Below, in pieces: positions 31,070 through 39,837 of a stretch of 64,000 bases of DNA. The position numbers and the translations under genes were made by a program. Source of the stretch: Microbacterium sp. LWH11-1.2 (GTDB lineage Bacteria > Actinomycetota > Actinomycetes > Actinomycetales > Microbacteriaceae); assembly GCF_038397745.1 (NCBI RefSeq), contig NZ_CP151636.1, forward strand, positions 3,162,001 to 3,226,000, in the 5' to 3' direction. The notes beneath the pieces were generated by a model. The model ran no database searches. It was not told the origin of the DNA and was given only the letters and a program-made list of their open reading frames with translations. Numbering within the stretch: the first letter of the stretch is position 1; each line of letters starts with the position of its first letter.

Positions 31070-31756
31070 TCACCACCAGTGGTTGTTCGTCCAGAAGGCG
31101 TGCGCGCCGGCCCAGCTGCCGTAGCGACCCGTCGCGTAGCCGTTGGCCCAGCGCAGATTGTCCACGGGGTCGTAGCCGTTGCCCGGCACCTTGCTGCACG
31201 GCAGCGCCTGAACGAGACCGCAGGCCCCCGACGACGAGTTCGTCGCGTTGGGGTTCCAGCCGCTCTCCTTGGACACGATGTAGTCGACGTAGCCCCAGTC
31301 GCTCTCGGCGATGCCTGCGGCGGCCATCCACTCGGCCGGTGCTCCCCCGCCGGTGTAGTACAGGGGTCCGCTGCCCGACGACTCGTCGCTCGAACCGGAT
31401 GCCGCGGCGGGCACCGGGACGGGGACCGGCTTGGGCTTGACGTACACCTCGAAGGTGCCGCGCACGGCCGGCGTGATGGGCGTTCCCTCGACCGTGACGG
31501 TGAGGTTCTGCGTGTCGGCGAGGGCGACGGAGTATGCCGAGTCCGGGGTCTCCTCCTGCACCGGCTCAGCCAGTGCCACTCCCGTGGGAGCGACCAGCGC
31601 GCCGGCGAATGCGACGACGGCGAGAGCACTGAAGACGCCGACGACCCCGCGGCGGCGTGACCACCGACGAGTGCCCTTGCGCGCGGAATTGACCGTCGCT
31701 GCGGGCACCAGCGACGAGTCGTTTCGTTCGAGTGTCATGTCGTTTCGGGAGTTCAC
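31070..31756 (-). CDS. Secreted transglycosylase-like (aggregation-promoting-factor type) protein
   Basis: A 228-residue exported protein. A basic stretch (RRWSRRR) and hydrophobic segment at about 37-60 form a signal peptide ending near ALA. A linker rich in Val/Pro/Lys and then Ser/Gly follows, and the C-terminal 80 residues carry YIVSKESGWNPNATNSSSGACGLVQ, where the Glu in SKESGWNP is the expected catalytic acid of lytic-transglycosylase-like enzymes, ending in GSWAGAHAFWTNNHWW. It probably acts on peptidoglycan. GTG 31756 follows TAGACT by 10 bases, leaving about 3 bases of leader; ATG 31738 is the alternative start. Confidence 0.82.
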   Translation of the reverse strand: MNSRNDMTLERNDSSLVPAATVNSARKGTRRWSRRRGVVGVFSALAVVAFAGALVAPTGVALAEPVQEETPDSAYSVALADTQNLTVTVEGTPITPAVRGTFEVYVKPKPVPVPVPAAASGSSDESSGSGPLYYTGGGAPAEWMAAAGIAESDWGYVDYIVSKESGWNPNATNSSSGACGLVQALPCSKVPGNGYDPVDNLRWANGYATGRYGSWAGAHAFWTNNHWW

Positions 31757-31804
31757 GATGAGTGACAGTCTACGCAGACCTTGCTGAGACGGCCATCAGA
31801 AACG

Positions 31805-32386
31805 TCAACGAACGGCGAGGATGACGTCGATCGCCGCGTCGAGGAGGGCATCGACCTGCTCTTCGCGGTATCCCCCGCGCTGCATACGGAACGCGGCCGA
31901 CCTGAGCTGCTCAGCGGTCAGACCCTCGCCGTCGCGGAGGTAGCGCACGATCCGCGTGGTCACGTGATCGACCTCGTCGATCCGGTAGCCGAAGGTGAGC
32001 AGACCGGTGCGCGCGAAGCGGTGACGACGGGGGCGAGCGAGATGATCCAGGATGAGCTGGGCGTCTTCTCGTGCCTGCTCCACCCACGCCCCCGCTCCGC
32101 GCGAGCGCACGACCTGCTCGCGCTCGCGCGCGGCGAACGCGTCCTCGACGCGGCCCAGCGCGGCGTCCACATCGGCGACGACGTACCCGCCCTTCACGAG
32201 CGGGAAGGACGCGGTGCGCACGTCGACTGCGCCCATCTCGTCACGACCCGTCTCGAAGGCGCGTCGAGCCGATGCGAGGAAGGTGTCGACCGCCACGCGG
32301 TGATAGCCGCGCGTGCGACCCGTCGTCAGAGCGAACGCCGGCGGCGCCTGCGGCGCCGTCTGCTCGTCGATCCGGTCTTCAGTCAT
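31805..32386 (-). CDS. DivIVA-domain-like protein
   Basis: A 193-residue soluble protein that contains short repeats like the DivIVA/Wag31 N-terminal motif: FPLVKGGYVVADVDAALGRV near 62 and the degenerate copy FRMQRGGYREEQVDALLDAA near 167. A third, weaker copy (RTRGYHRVAVDTFLASA) lies near residue 24. DivIVA repeats bind curved membrane and other cell-pole proteins, but this protein lacks a long coiled coil, so its role is unclear. The ATG shares one base with the cdsA stop (TGATG), suggesting coupling to phospholipid synthesis genes. Confidence 0.75.
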   Translation of the reverse strand: MTEDRIDEQTAPQAPPAFALTTGRTRGYHRVAVDTFLASARRAFETGRDEMGAVDVRTASFPLVKGGYVVADVDAALGRVEDAFAAREREQVVRSRGAGAWVEQAREDAQLILDHLARPRRHRFARTGLLTFGYRIDEVDHVTTRIVRYLRDGEGLTAEQLRSAAFRMQRGGYREEQVDALLDAAIDVILAVR

Positions 32387-33528
32387 CAGAGAACCACCCA
32401 GGGAGAGAGAAGGAAGTACAGGCCCAGCGCGGGGATGGTCGACGGCAGGATGCTGTCCAGCCGGTCGAGCAGGCCGCCGTGCCCCGGGAGCCACGAGCTC
32501 ATGTCCTTGATGCCGAGGTCCCGCTTGAGCATGGATTCGCCGAGGTCGCCGAGCGTCGCCGTGAGCAGGATCGATGCTCCGAAGATCAGCCCGGCCCACC
32601 ACGGGAGGTCGAGGAGGAAGATCGCCAGCAGGACACCGGCGGCGAGAGAGGCGAGCACGGCGCCTCCGAAACCCTCCCACGTCTTCTTCGGGCTGATCTT
32701 GGGCGCCATCGGGTGACGACCGAACGCCAACCCCGCCGCGTACGCGCCCGTGTCGGCGGCGACCGCGATCGCGATGAAGCTCAGGACCCACCACTGGCCG
32801 CCCTCCTGCTCGAGCAGGATGAGAGCGACACCCGCGAGGAACGGCACGTAGATCTGCACGAAGCCGCTGATGACGGCATCCGCCAGCACTTCGCCGTAGG
32901 TGCGGCCGTCCTTCACGACCATCTGGCCGACGAGGCGCCACACGATCACGAACGCCACCGCGACGAAGACCATCACCCAGCAGAGCCAGGGCTCGGCGAA
33001 GTACGCGGAGAGCACGAGGAACGTCGCCGCGATCAGCTGCGGCACGACGTCGACGCGGCGACCGGAGGCGCGCAGCGCGCGCGACAGCTCGTACACGCCG
33101 AGGAGAGCCGCGGCCAGAGCGAAAGGCACGAAGAGAGCCTTGATGAACAGCAGCGAGCCCAGCAGTGCGGCACCGAACGCGAGTCCGATCAGGGTCGCCA
33201 GGATCAGGTCCCGACCGGTGCGCTCCTTGATTCGCTCGTTCGCCTGGTCGATCTGATCCCGCGCGTGGGAGACGTGGCTGTTCAGCTCGTCTCTCCGCAC
33301 GCGCCACTGCTCCCTGATCGCGTTGTGATCCGCGGTGTCCAGGGGGCCTGCGCCGGCGAGAGCCGCCTCGACGGGCGGCAGCGGCGGACGCGGCGGGACG
33401 GTCGCGGCGTCGAACGACGGGAAGGCCGCGTCGACGAGCGGAACGCCGTCGTCGGGGGTCACCGCATCGCCTGTCTCACCGTGCGTCGGCGATCGCCCCT
33501 CCTCGCCGCGTCTCGTGTCGTCGGACAT
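32386..33528 (-). CDS. cdsA: Phosphatidate cytidylyltransferase
   Basis: CdsA makes CDP-diacylglycerol from CTP and phosphatidic acid, the entry to phospholipid synthesis. At 380 residues it has a soluble N-terminal extension of about 100 residues and then eight or so membrane helices. The family signature is intact near the C-terminus: MAPKISPKKTWEGFGG and LTATLGDLGESMLKRDLGIKD, followed by PGHGGLLDRLDSI. The gene lies 5 bases after frr, the usual order in this operon. The long acidic N-terminal extension is common in actinobacteria. Confidence 0.95.
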   Translation of the reverse strand: MSDDTRRGEEGRSPTHGETGDAVTPDDGVPLVDAAFPSFDAATVPPRPPLPPVEAALAGAGPLDTADHNAIREQWRVRRDELNSHVSHARDQIDQANERIKERTGRDLILATLIGLAFGAALLGSLLFIKALFVPFALAAALLGVYELSRALRASGRRVDVVPQLIAATFLVLSAYFAEPWLCWVMVFVAVAFVIVWRLVGQMVVKDGRTYGEVLADAVISGFVQIYVPFLAGVALILLEQEGGQWWVLSFIAIAVAADTGAYAAGLAFGRHPMAPKISPKKTWEGFGGAVLASLAAGVLLAIFLLDLPWWAGLIFGASILLTATLGDLGESMLKRDLGIKDMSSWLPGHGGLLDRLDSILPSTIPALGLYFLLSPWVVL

Positions 33529-33533
33529 CCGGA

Positions 33534-34088
33534 CTACACCTCGAGGAGTTCGGCCTCTTTGCGCTTGAGAGCGTCGTCGATGAGGTCGACGTGCTGACGA
33601 GTCAGAGCATCGAGCTCCTTCTCGCCCCGCGCGAGTTCGTCCTCGCCGATCTCGCTCTTCAGCGCGTCGAGCTCGTCCTTCGCCTTGCGACGGATGCCGC
33701 GGACGTGCACCTTCGCGTCCTCGCCCTTGGACTTGACGAGCTTGACGTACTCCTTGCGGCGCTCCGCAGTCAGCTCCGGCATCGTGACGCGGACCAGGTT
33801 GCCGTCGTTCGTCGGGTTCGCGCCCAGATTCGGCATGTCGCGAACAGCCTGCTCGATCGCCTTGAGGGCCGACTTGTCATAGGGGGTGATGATGAGGGTG
33901 CGCGCCTCCTGGTTGGCCAGCGATGCGAGCTGGGCCAGCGGGGTCGGCGTTCCGTAGTAGTCCACGAGCAGCTTCTGGAACAGCTGCGGGTTCGCACGGC
34001 CGGTGCGCACCGTGGAGAAGTCCTCCTTGGCAGCCTCGACCGCCCGCGACATACGGGAGGTGGTTTCAGCGAGGACATCCGCGATCAC
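33534..34088 (-). CDS. frr: Ribosome recycling factor
   Basis: Frr splits the post-termination ribosome together with EF-G. The 184-residue protein has the classic features: [78 protein letters not shown] split over the C-terminal helix bundle. Length is exactly as in the family. It lies between pyrH and cdsA on the same strand. Confidence 0.97.
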   Translation of the reverse strand: MIADVLAETTSRMSRAVEAAKEDFSTVRTGRANPQLFQKLLVDYYGTPTPLAQLASLANQEARTLIITPYDKSALKAIEQAVRDMPNLGANPTNDGNLVRVTMPELTAERRKEYVKLVKSKGEDAKVHVRGIRRKAKDELDALKSEIGEDELARGEKELDALTRQHVDLIDDALKRKEAELLEV

Positions 34089-34156
34089 GGTGACTCCTAT
34101 CGTCGGGGTGTTCTGGAAATTCTATCGGGCGAAGGCCACTCCACCCGCTCTTGCAC

Positions 34157-34873
34157 TCAGGCGGTGACGAGTGTCCCGATGGGCTCGCCCAGCAGCGCCC
34201 GTGTGACGTTGCCTGCGGGCTCCATCCCGAAGACGCGCATGTCCATGCTGTTGTCCATGCAGAGGCTGAACGCGGTCGAGTCGACGACCTTGAGGCCGCG
34301 CTGCAGGGCGTCGCGGTAGGTGACCCGCTCGATGCGCTCGGCGTCGGCGTGCTTGTTGGGGTCGGCCGTGTAGATGGCGTCGACGCCGTTCTTGGCGACG
34401 AGCACCTCCTGCGCGCCGATCTCCAGCGCGCGCTGGGCGGCGACGGTGTCCGTCGAGAAGTACGGGAGGCCGGCACCCGCTCCGAAGATCACGACGCGCC
34501 CCTTCTCGAGGTGGCGCTCCGCACGACGCGGGATGTACGGCTCCGCGACCTGCGTCATCGAGATGGCGGACTGCACGCGCGTCGCGGCCCCTGCCTGCTC
34601 GAGGAAGTCCTGCAGGGCGAGCGCGTTCATGACGGTGCCCAGCATGCCCATGTAGTCGGCACGGCCGCGGTCCATGCCGCGCTGGCTGAGCTCGGCGCCG
34701 CGGAAGAAGTTCCCTCCACCGACGACGATCGCGACCTCGACGCGATCGACGGCAGCGGCGATGTCGCGCGCGATCTGCGAGACCACATCGGGGCTGACGC
34801 CCAGCTGACCGGCCCCGAAAGCCTCACCGGAGAGCTTGAGAAGGACGCGGCGGCGTCCAGTGCGTTCAGTCAT
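34157..34873 (-). CDS. pyrH: Uridylate kinase (UMP kinase)
   Basis: PyrH phosphorylates UMP to UDP and is essential for nucleotide supply. The 238-residue protein shows [14 protein letters not shown] (with the lysine for phosphate), [31 protein letters not shown] and [17 protein letters not shown]. The reading frame opens further upstream at 34921, but ATG 34873 matches the family length and has GAGGAC about 10 bases before it. A -10-like TATCTT lies at 34901-34906. The terminator behind tsf separates it from the rpsB-tsf transcript. Confidence 0.97.
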   Translation of the reverse strand: MTERTGRRRVLLKLSGEAFGAGQLGVSPDVVSQIARDIAAAVDRVEVAIVVGGGNFFRGAELSQRGMDRGRADYMGMLGTVMNALALQDFLEQAGAATRVQSAISMTQVAEPYIPRRAERHLEKGRVVIFGAGAGLPYFSTDTVAAQRALEIGAQEVLVAKNGVDAIYTADPNKHADAERIERVTYRDALQRGLKVVDSTAFSLCMDNSMDMRVFGMEPAGNVTRALLGEPIGTLVTA

Positions 34874-34900
34874 GTGTGGGGTGTCCTCTCGTCCCGATTC

Positions 34901-34906
34901 AAGATA
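34901..34906 (-). promoter_or_regulatory. -10-like box before pyrH
   Basis: TATCTT on the minus strand would start a transcript with a short leader of about 20 bases carrying the pyrH ribosome binding site. No clear -35 element is seen. Confidence 0.35.
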
Positions 34907-34924
34907 GTGCCTCGTGGGCACGAA

Positions 34925-34959
34925 GAAGGGGTTCGGATCGCGATGATCCGAACCCCTTC
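34925..34959 (-). terminator. Hairpin terminator after tsf
   Basis: GAAGGGGTTCGGATC and its exact complement form a 15-bp stem with loop GCGAT. It begins 7 bases downstream of the tsf stop and should end the rpsB-tsf transcript. Confidence 0.85.
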
Positions 34960-34966
34960 GACAGTG

Positions 34967-35794
34967 TTACGCGCCGACCTTGAAGCGCGCGAAGTCGGTC
35001 ACCGTGATACCGGCGTCCTTCGCGACCTGGGCGACGGAGAGCTTGTTGTCCTTCGCGTAGTCCTGCTCGAGCAGGGCGACCTGCTTGATGAACGCGGACA
35101 CACGGCCCTCGACGATCTTGGGCAGCGCCGCTTCCGGCTTGCCCTCGTTGCGGGAGATCTCGGTGACGATCTCGCGCTCCTTCTCGACCGCGTCAGCCGG
35201 GACGTCCTCGCGAGCGAGGTACGACGGGTTGGCGAACGAGATGTGCTGGGCGATGCTGCGCGCGGTCTCGGCGTCGTCACCCGAGTAGGCGACGACGACG
35301 CCGATCTGCGGCGGCAGGTCCTTGCTGGTGCGGTGCAGGTAGACCTCGACCTTGTCGCCCGAGATCGTGCGCACGCGACGCAGTTCGACCTTCTCGCCGA
35401 TGATCGCCGCCTCTTCCGAGATCAGCTGCTCGACGGTCTGCGATCCCGCAGCGGCAGCGAGGCCGGCCTCGACCGAGTCGGCCTTGACCGCTGCGACAGC
35501 GTCCGCGACCTTGTCGGCGAGCGTGATGAAGCGGTCGTTCTTGGCGACGAAGTCGGTCTCGCAGGCGAGCTCGATGAGCGTCACGGCGCCGTCCTGCTCG
35601 CGAGCGACGATCAGTCCCTCGCTGGTGGAACGGTCGGCGCGCTTCGCGTTGCCCTTCGCACCCTTCAGACGCAGGATCTCGGTGGCCTTCTCGACGTCTC
35701 CGTCAGCCTCCTCGAGCGCCTTCTTGGTGTCGACCATTCCCGTGCCGAGCTGCTCGCGCAGCGCCTTGAGGTCGGCGATGGTGAAGTTGGCCAT
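34967..35794 (-). CDS. tsf: Elongation factor Ts
   Basis: EF-Ts exchanges GDP for GTP on EF-Tu. The 275-residue protein begins with the UBA-like domain DLKALREQLGTGMVDTKKALEE and contains the core motif ELACETDFVAKNDRF that inserts into EF-Tu, then VYLHRTSKDLPPQIGVVVAY and the C-terminal LLEQDYAKDNKLSVAQV. It follows rpsB by 46 bases and ends before a strong terminator. Confidence 0.97.
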   Translation of the reverse strand: MANFTIADLKALREQLGTGMVDTKKALEEADGDVEKATEILRLKGAKGNAKRADRSTSEGLIVAREQDGAVTLIELACETDFVAKNDRFITLADKVADAVAAVKADSVEAGLAAAAGSQTVEQLISEEAAIIGEKVELRRVRTISGDKVEVYLHRTSKDLPPQIGVVVAYSGDDAETARSIAQHISFANPSYLAREDVPADAVEKEREIVTEISRNEGKPEAALPKIVEGRVSAFIKQVALLEQDYAKDNKLSVAQVAKDAGITVTDFARFKVGA

Positions 35795-35840
35795 GTGTGG
35801 TGGCTCCTTGCTTCGTTATGTATGTGTGTGAACGAGGGGA

Positions 35841-36797
35841 TTACTTGGCGTCTGCGGCCTCGGCTGCGGCGACCTCAGCGGTCTCCTCACCGGAAGCGGC
35901 GGCGATCGCCTCGTCGTGCGCCTCGGCACCGGCCTCGTCGGCCGCGGTCTCGTCAGCAGCGGGCGTCTCGACGACAGCAGCCTCATCGGCGGTCGGCTCG
36001 ACCTCAGCCGCGTCAGCGGACTCCTCGACGACGGGAGCGTCGGCGGGGGTCTCGAGAAGCTCCTTCTCCCACTCGGCCAGCGGCTCAGCGTCGCCCGACT
36101 CCGGGTTGTGCTTCTGCTGCAGGCCCTCGGCCGCGGCGTCGGCGATGATACGCGTCAGCAGCGAGACGGAGCGGATCGCGTCGTCGTTGCCGGGGATCGG
36201 GTACTGGAAGTCGTCCGGGTCGGCGTTGGTGTCGAGGATGCCGATCACCGGGATGCCGAGCTTCTTGGCCTCGTCGATGGCGAGGTGCTCGCGCTTGGCG
36301 TCGACGACCCAGATCGCCGACGGCGTCTTCGTGAGGTTGCGGATACCGCCGAGCGACTTGTGCAGCTTGTCGAGCTCGCGCTTCTTGAGAAGGAGCTCCT
36401 TCTTCGTGAAGCCGCTGTTCGCGGGGACCTCGTAGTCGAGCTCCTCCAGCTCCTTCATGCGAGCGAGACGCTTGGAGATCGTCTGGAAGTTGGTGAGGAG
36501 TCCACCGAGCCAGCGCTGGTTCACGAAGGGCTGGCCGACGCGCGTGGCCTGCTCGGCGAGGATCTCCTGCGCCTGCTTCTTGGTGCCGACGAAGAGGATC
36601 GTGCCGCCGTGGGCGACGGTCTCCTTGACGAAGTCGTAGGCCTTGTCGATGTAGCCGAGCGACTGCTGGAGGTCGATGATGTGGATGCCGCTGCGCTCGG
36701 TGAGGATGAAGCGCTTCACCTTCGGGTTCCACCGACGGGTCTGGTGTCCGAAGTGCACGCCGCTGTCGAGCAGCTGGCGGATGGTGACCACAGCCAT
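35841..36797 (-). CDS. rpsB: 30S ribosomal protein S2 with an acidic tail
   Basis: S2 binds the 30S head-body junction and is needed to recruit S1. The core (residues 1-235) is standard: [56 protein letters not shown]. The protein is 318 residues, about 70 more than the family norm, because the tail from about 250 is low-complexity Ala/Glu/Asp. ATG 36797 has CAGGAGACGACC upstream; a longer frame reaching back to 36998 lacks S2 homology. Leader of about 190 bases with a palindrome at 36969. Confidence 0.97.
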   Translation of the reverse strand: MAVVTIRQLLDSGVHFGHQTRRWNPKVKRFILTERSGIHIIDLQQSLGYIDKAYDFVKETVAHGGTILFVGTKKQAQEILAEQATRVGQPFVNQRWLGGLLTNFQTISKRLARMKELEELDYEVPANSGFTKKELLLKKRELDKLHKSLGGIRNLTKTPSAIWVVDAKREHLAIDEAKKLGIPVIGILDTNADPDDFQYPIPGNDDAIRSVSLLTRIIADAAAEGLQQKHNPESGDAEPLAEWEKELLETPADAPVVEESADAAEVEPTADEAAVVETPAADETAADEAGAEAHDEAIAAASGEETAEVAAAEAADAK

Positions 36798-36968
36798 GGT
36801 CGTCTCCTGGTTCTGGCGCGATTCTGCGCCGTTGAGGTTGTCTGCCGATCTTCTGATCGGACTTCCTGGTGCCCGGCGCACTCCCGCCCGCTCGTGGAGC
36901 GGGACCTGTGGGAATGGATGCCGCGACCTCTGTCTCTGCAGACGCCGGTCGCTCTGGGCACGCGTAGT

Positions 36969-36999
36969 CACCCCGATATCGAGGTGCTCCTCCAGCATA
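36969..36999 (-). promoter_or_regulatory. rpsB -10 box and 5'-end palindrome
   Basis: TATGCT at 36994-36999 is a candidate -10 box. About 7 bases downstream begins CACCTCGATATCGGGGTG (36969-36986), an 18-base near-perfect dyad that could form a hairpin at the very 5' end of the mRNA or be a protein site. No convincing -35 box is seen. Confidence 0.35.
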
Positions 37000-37108
37000 C
37001 AGGATGCGGCGGTCCGACTCGCGCTGCACCCCGCGGGGCTCGCACCTGCTTCTCCCCCATGACCGCGGCGTCCGGCGCAGGACAGGAGCGGACCCCGCCG
37101 CCGTCGAC

Positions 37109-37114
37109 CAGGAT
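37109..37114 (+). promoter_or_regulatory. -10-like box of leaderless M23 gene
   Basis: CAGGAT ends 7 bases before the ATG at 37122. Confidence 0.4.
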
Positions 37115-37121
37115 GCCGGGA

Positions 37122-37643
37122 ATGCGCACCTCATCACGACTCGTGTCCGGGATCGCCCTGATCCTCCTCTCGCTGCTGTTCTCCCCTGCGCAGGTCGCAG
37201 CCGTCCCGCCTCCCGGAGCCGACGAAGTCCGGTGGCTCTGGCCGCTCGACGGCGTTCGCCAGGTGGTCGAGCCGTATCGCGCCCCCGCGCACGCCTACGG
37301 AGCGGGTCACCGCGGTGTCGATCTGGCAGCGCCCGCGGGAACGGTCGTCCTCGCTCCCGCCGCCGGGGTGATCGCGTTCCAGGGGACCGTCGTCGACCGC
37401 CCGCTGCTCACGATCGAGCATCACGGGGGCCTCGTCTCGACATTCGAGCCTCTTCACTCGACGCTCCGGCCGGGCGATGCCGTCTCGGCCGGCGATGCGA
37501 TCGGGGTGGTCGCCGTCGGCGGACACGCGACGCCCGGGACGCTCCATCTGGGCGTGCGGCTCGACGGGGCCTACATCAACCCGATGATCCTGTTCGGCGG
37601 TGTGCCGCGCGCGGTGCTGCTGCCGTGCTGCGACCCGGTCTGA
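37122..37643 (+). CDS. M23-family secreted peptidase-like protein
   Basis: A 173-residue exported protein with a signal peptide at about 1-28 ([20 protein letters not shown]) and a LytM/M23 domain. Zinc ligands His63 and Asp67 in [12 protein letters not shown] and His142 in TLHLGVRL are present, as is His112. The usual HxH motif reads TLH, so the first His, a catalytic partner in LytM-type enzymes, is replaced by Thr140. It may be a regulator of other cell-wall enzymes or weakly active. ATG 37122 is probably leaderless; an in-frame ATG at 37113 is the alternative. This gene beside rpsB is common in actinobacteria. Confidence 0.82.
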   Translation: MRTSSRLVSGIALILLSLLFSPAQVAAVPPPGADEVRWLWPLDGVRQVVEPYRAPAHAYGAGHRGVDLAAPAGTVVLAPAAGVIAFQGTVVDRPLLTIEHHGGLVSTFEPLHSTLRPGDAVSAGDAIGVVAVGGHATPGTLHLGVRLDGAYINPMILFGGVPRAVLLPCCDPV

Positions 37644-37670
37644 GAACGTGCGGGCGCGCCGCAGCGAAGG

Positions 37671-38573
37671 TCATGCGCGCGGATGCGCCAGCCGGTAGGT
37701 CGCGGTCAGACGCTCGGCCGACACGTGGGTGTAGATCTGGGTGGTGCCGAGGCTGGCGTGGCCGAGGATCTCCTGCACCGCGCGCAGATCGGCGCCGCCG
37801 TCGAGGAGGTGGGTCGCCGCCGTATGCCGCAGAGCATGCGGGCCGACCGTCTCCGCTCCGACGATCGGCGCGAGCACGCGCGCGACGAGCGTGTAGACCG
37901 TGCGTGGTCCGATGCGCGCACCGCGGCTGCCCAGCATCACGGCCGGCGTGGCCGCCACGGCGCGGACGATCAGCGCCGGTCTCCCCCGGGTCAGATAGGC
38001 GCGCACGGCATCGCGTGCCGGTGCACCGAAGGGGACGACGCGCTCCTTGGAGCCCTTGCCGAGGACCCGAGCGGTGCCACGGTCCAGATCGAGGTCGTCG
38101 ATGTCCAAGCCGCAGAGCTCCGAGACGCGGATGCCTGATCCGTACAGCAGCTCGAGGATCGCGTGGTCCCGCAGCGCGAGAGGGTCCCCGGAGTCCGCGG
38201 CGGTGCGGTGCGCGTCGAGAAGCTCCGACATCGAATCGCGCGAGGCCACCGTCGGCAGCGTGCGTCCCCTCTTCGGGGCGATCAGCCGCAGACTCGGGTC
38301 GTGCGCGACGAATCCCTGCTCCTGGGCCCAACTGAAGAACGACCGGGCGGCGGCGGCTCGTCGCGCCAGGGTCGACCTCGCGTCCCCGCGTTGCGTCGCC
38401 CGCCAGAGCCAGTCCCGCAGCACTTCGAGGTCGACATCTTCCAGAGCGATCGGGCCCGCTGATGCTCCGAGATCCCGCAGGTCCGAGCGATACGCCTTGA
38501 CCGTCGCCGGCGACAGCCGACGCACCCGCTCGAGGTGATCGGCGAACGCCTCGGCAGCGACCGCGAGTTCCAT
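37671..38573 (-). CDS. xerC: Tyrosine recombinase XerC
   Basis: XerC resolves chromosome dimers at dif with XerD. The 300-residue protein has a SAM-like N-terminal core-binding domain (LSPATVKAYRSDLRDL, ARRAAAARSFFSWA) and the complete catalytic set: Arg149 in GSGIRVSELCGL, Lys173 in GKGSKERVVP, His246 and Arg249 in HALRHTAATHLL, His272 in LGHASLG, and the nucleophile Tyr281. Position next to dprA and rpsB is the standard housekeeping locus, so it is not a mobile-element integrase. It is probably leaderless. Confidence 0.94.
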   Translation of the reverse strand: MELAVAAEAFADHLERVRRLSPATVKAYRSDLRDLGASAGPIALEDVDLEVLRDWLWRATQRGDARSTLARRAAAARSFFSWAQEQGFVAHDPSLRLIAPKRGRTLPTVASRDSMSELLDAHRTAADSGDPLALRDHAILELLYGSGIRVSELCGLDIDDLDLDRGTARVLGKGSKERVVPFGAPARDAVRAYLTRGRPALIVRAVAATPAVMLGSRGARIGPRTVYTLVARVLAPIVGAETVGPHALRHTAATHLLDGGADLRAVQEILGHASLGTTQIYTHVSAERLTATYRLAHPRA

Positions 38574-38579
38574 GGACCC

Positions 38580-38585
38580 AGTCTG
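38580..38585 (-). promoter_or_regulatory. -10-like box of leaderless xerC
   Basis: CAGACT on the minus strand ends 6 bases before the xerC ATG. Confidence 0.45.
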
Positions 38586-38640
38586 CCCGCGTTCTCGCGG
38601 CGGTGGCCGAAGCCCCGCCGTGACGGCGACGACGCGCGTC

Positions 38641-39837
38641 TCATGCGGGGGCTGTCGCCGTCAGGCGTCGCCAGCCCCTGTCATCGCGACGGACCTCCTC
38701 CTCGAGCTCGAGCAGGCCGAGCAGCGCGCGGACGCGGTCGGGCGGCAGCCCCGACCGGCGTACGAGCTCGTCGACGGATACGCGTGCCCTCGTGCTCATC
38801 GCGTCGAGCAGACGGATCCGATCCGGATCGACGGCCGGCTCGTGCGACGATGTTCCGACGCCCATCCCCCAGAGCTCCCGCACCTCCTCAGCCGATGTCA
38901 CGCACTGCGCGTCGTACTCCCGCAGCAGTCGATGACAGCCCGCGGATGCCGCCGAGGTCACCGGGCCCGGCACGGCACCGAGCGGACGCCCGAGCGCGGC
39001 GGCGTGCCCCGCCGTGTTCAGCGAACCACTGCGCCACCCTGCTTCGATCACCACCGTCGCGTGCCCGAGCGCTGCGATCAGGCGATTGCGCGCGAGGAAC
39101 CGCCACTTGGTGGGCGCCGCGCCGCAGGGCGGCTCGCTGACCACAGCACCTCGAGCGGCGATCTGCCCGATCAGATACTGGTGACCTGCCGGGTAGGCAC
39201 GATCGACGCCGCCGGCCAGGAACGCGACCGTCGCGCCGCTCACGCCGAGTGCCGCCCGATGCGCCGCCCCGTCGATGCCGTAGGCGCCTCCCGACACGAT
39301 GACCGTGCCGGTGGCGGCGAGATCTCCCGCGAGCTCCGCCGCCACGTGTTCGCCATACCCGCTGGAGGCCCGCGCCCCGACGAGAGATGCCCGAGGCTCG
39401 GCGACCAGAAGCTCCGCCCTGCCCCGCACCCAGAGCGCCGTCGGCGCATTGGCTCCGAGGTCGTCGAGCGACGCCGGCCAGCACGCATCACCGGGGAGCA
39501 GCAGCGTCGCGTCGATGTCGTGCGCACCCCGCAGCGCATCACGCACGGCGCGCGGATCGGCGCGCGGCATCCACCGCTTGCGCGCCTCGCTCAGAGCGCG
39601 CTGTCCGGTGCCGGCGACGTCCAGGAGCGCGAACGCGCCCTGCCGCGAGCCTCCGACGGCGACGGCCAGCGCATCGACCGCTCCGAGCTCGCCGATCAGC
39701 GTCCCCGCCACGGCATCGCCGGGCTCCGCGACGACGCTCCAGGCGACCCGCGCCAGAGCCTCGGCGACCTCATCCTCCCGTCGCAGCCGACGTGCGGCAT
39801 CGACGATCTCGGCATCGCCGAGCAGCCTCTCGATCAT
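38641..39837 (-). CDS. dprA: DNA processing protein DprA
   Basis: DprA (Smf) binds incoming single-stranded DNA and loads RecA during natural transformation; it is retained in many actinobacteria not known to be competent. At 398 residues it has an N-terminal helical part, the Rossmann-like core (SLVGARASSGYGEHVAAELA, VIVSGGAYGIDGAAHRAAL, LIAALGHATVVIEAGWRSGSL split, GRPLGAVPGPV) and a C-terminal winged helix from about 345 (VSVDELVRRSGLPPDRVRALL). ATG 39837 overlaps the comM-like stop by 4 bases, so the two are coupled. Confidence 0.93.
   Translation of the reverse strand: MIERLLGDAEIVDAARRLRREDEVAEALARVAWSVVAEPGDAVAGTLIGELGAVDALAVAVGGSRQGAFALLDVAGTGQRALSEARKRWMPRADPRAVRDALRGAHDIDATLLLPGDACWPASLDDLGANAPTALWVRGRAELLVAEPRASLVGARASSGYGEHVAAELAGDLAATGTVIVSGGAYGIDGAAHRAALGVSGATVAFLAGGVDRAYPAGHQYLIGQIAARGAVVSEPPCGAAPTKWRFLARNRLIAALGHATVVIEAGWRSGSLNTAGHAAALGRPLGAVPGPVTSAASAGCHRLLREYDAQCVTSAEEVRELWGMGVGTSSHEPAVDPDRIRLLDAMSTRARVSVDELVRRSGLPPDRVRALLGLLELEEEVRRDDRGWRRLTATAPA

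Larger units (their letters stand above)
36798..37121. other. Non-coding gap: rpsB leader and M23 gene promoter
   Basis: This 324-base stretch holds the long untranslated leader and likely promoter of rpsB on the minus strand and the promoter of the M23 gene on the plus strand. I see no tRNA, small gene or known RNA motif in it beyond the two elements listed separately. Confidence 0.5.

Noticed and set aside
37671..38573. Tyrosine recombinase as sign of an integrated element
   Set aside because: It stands in the conserved rpsB-dprA housekeeping locus and has XerC features; there is no tRNA attachment site or phage gene nearby.
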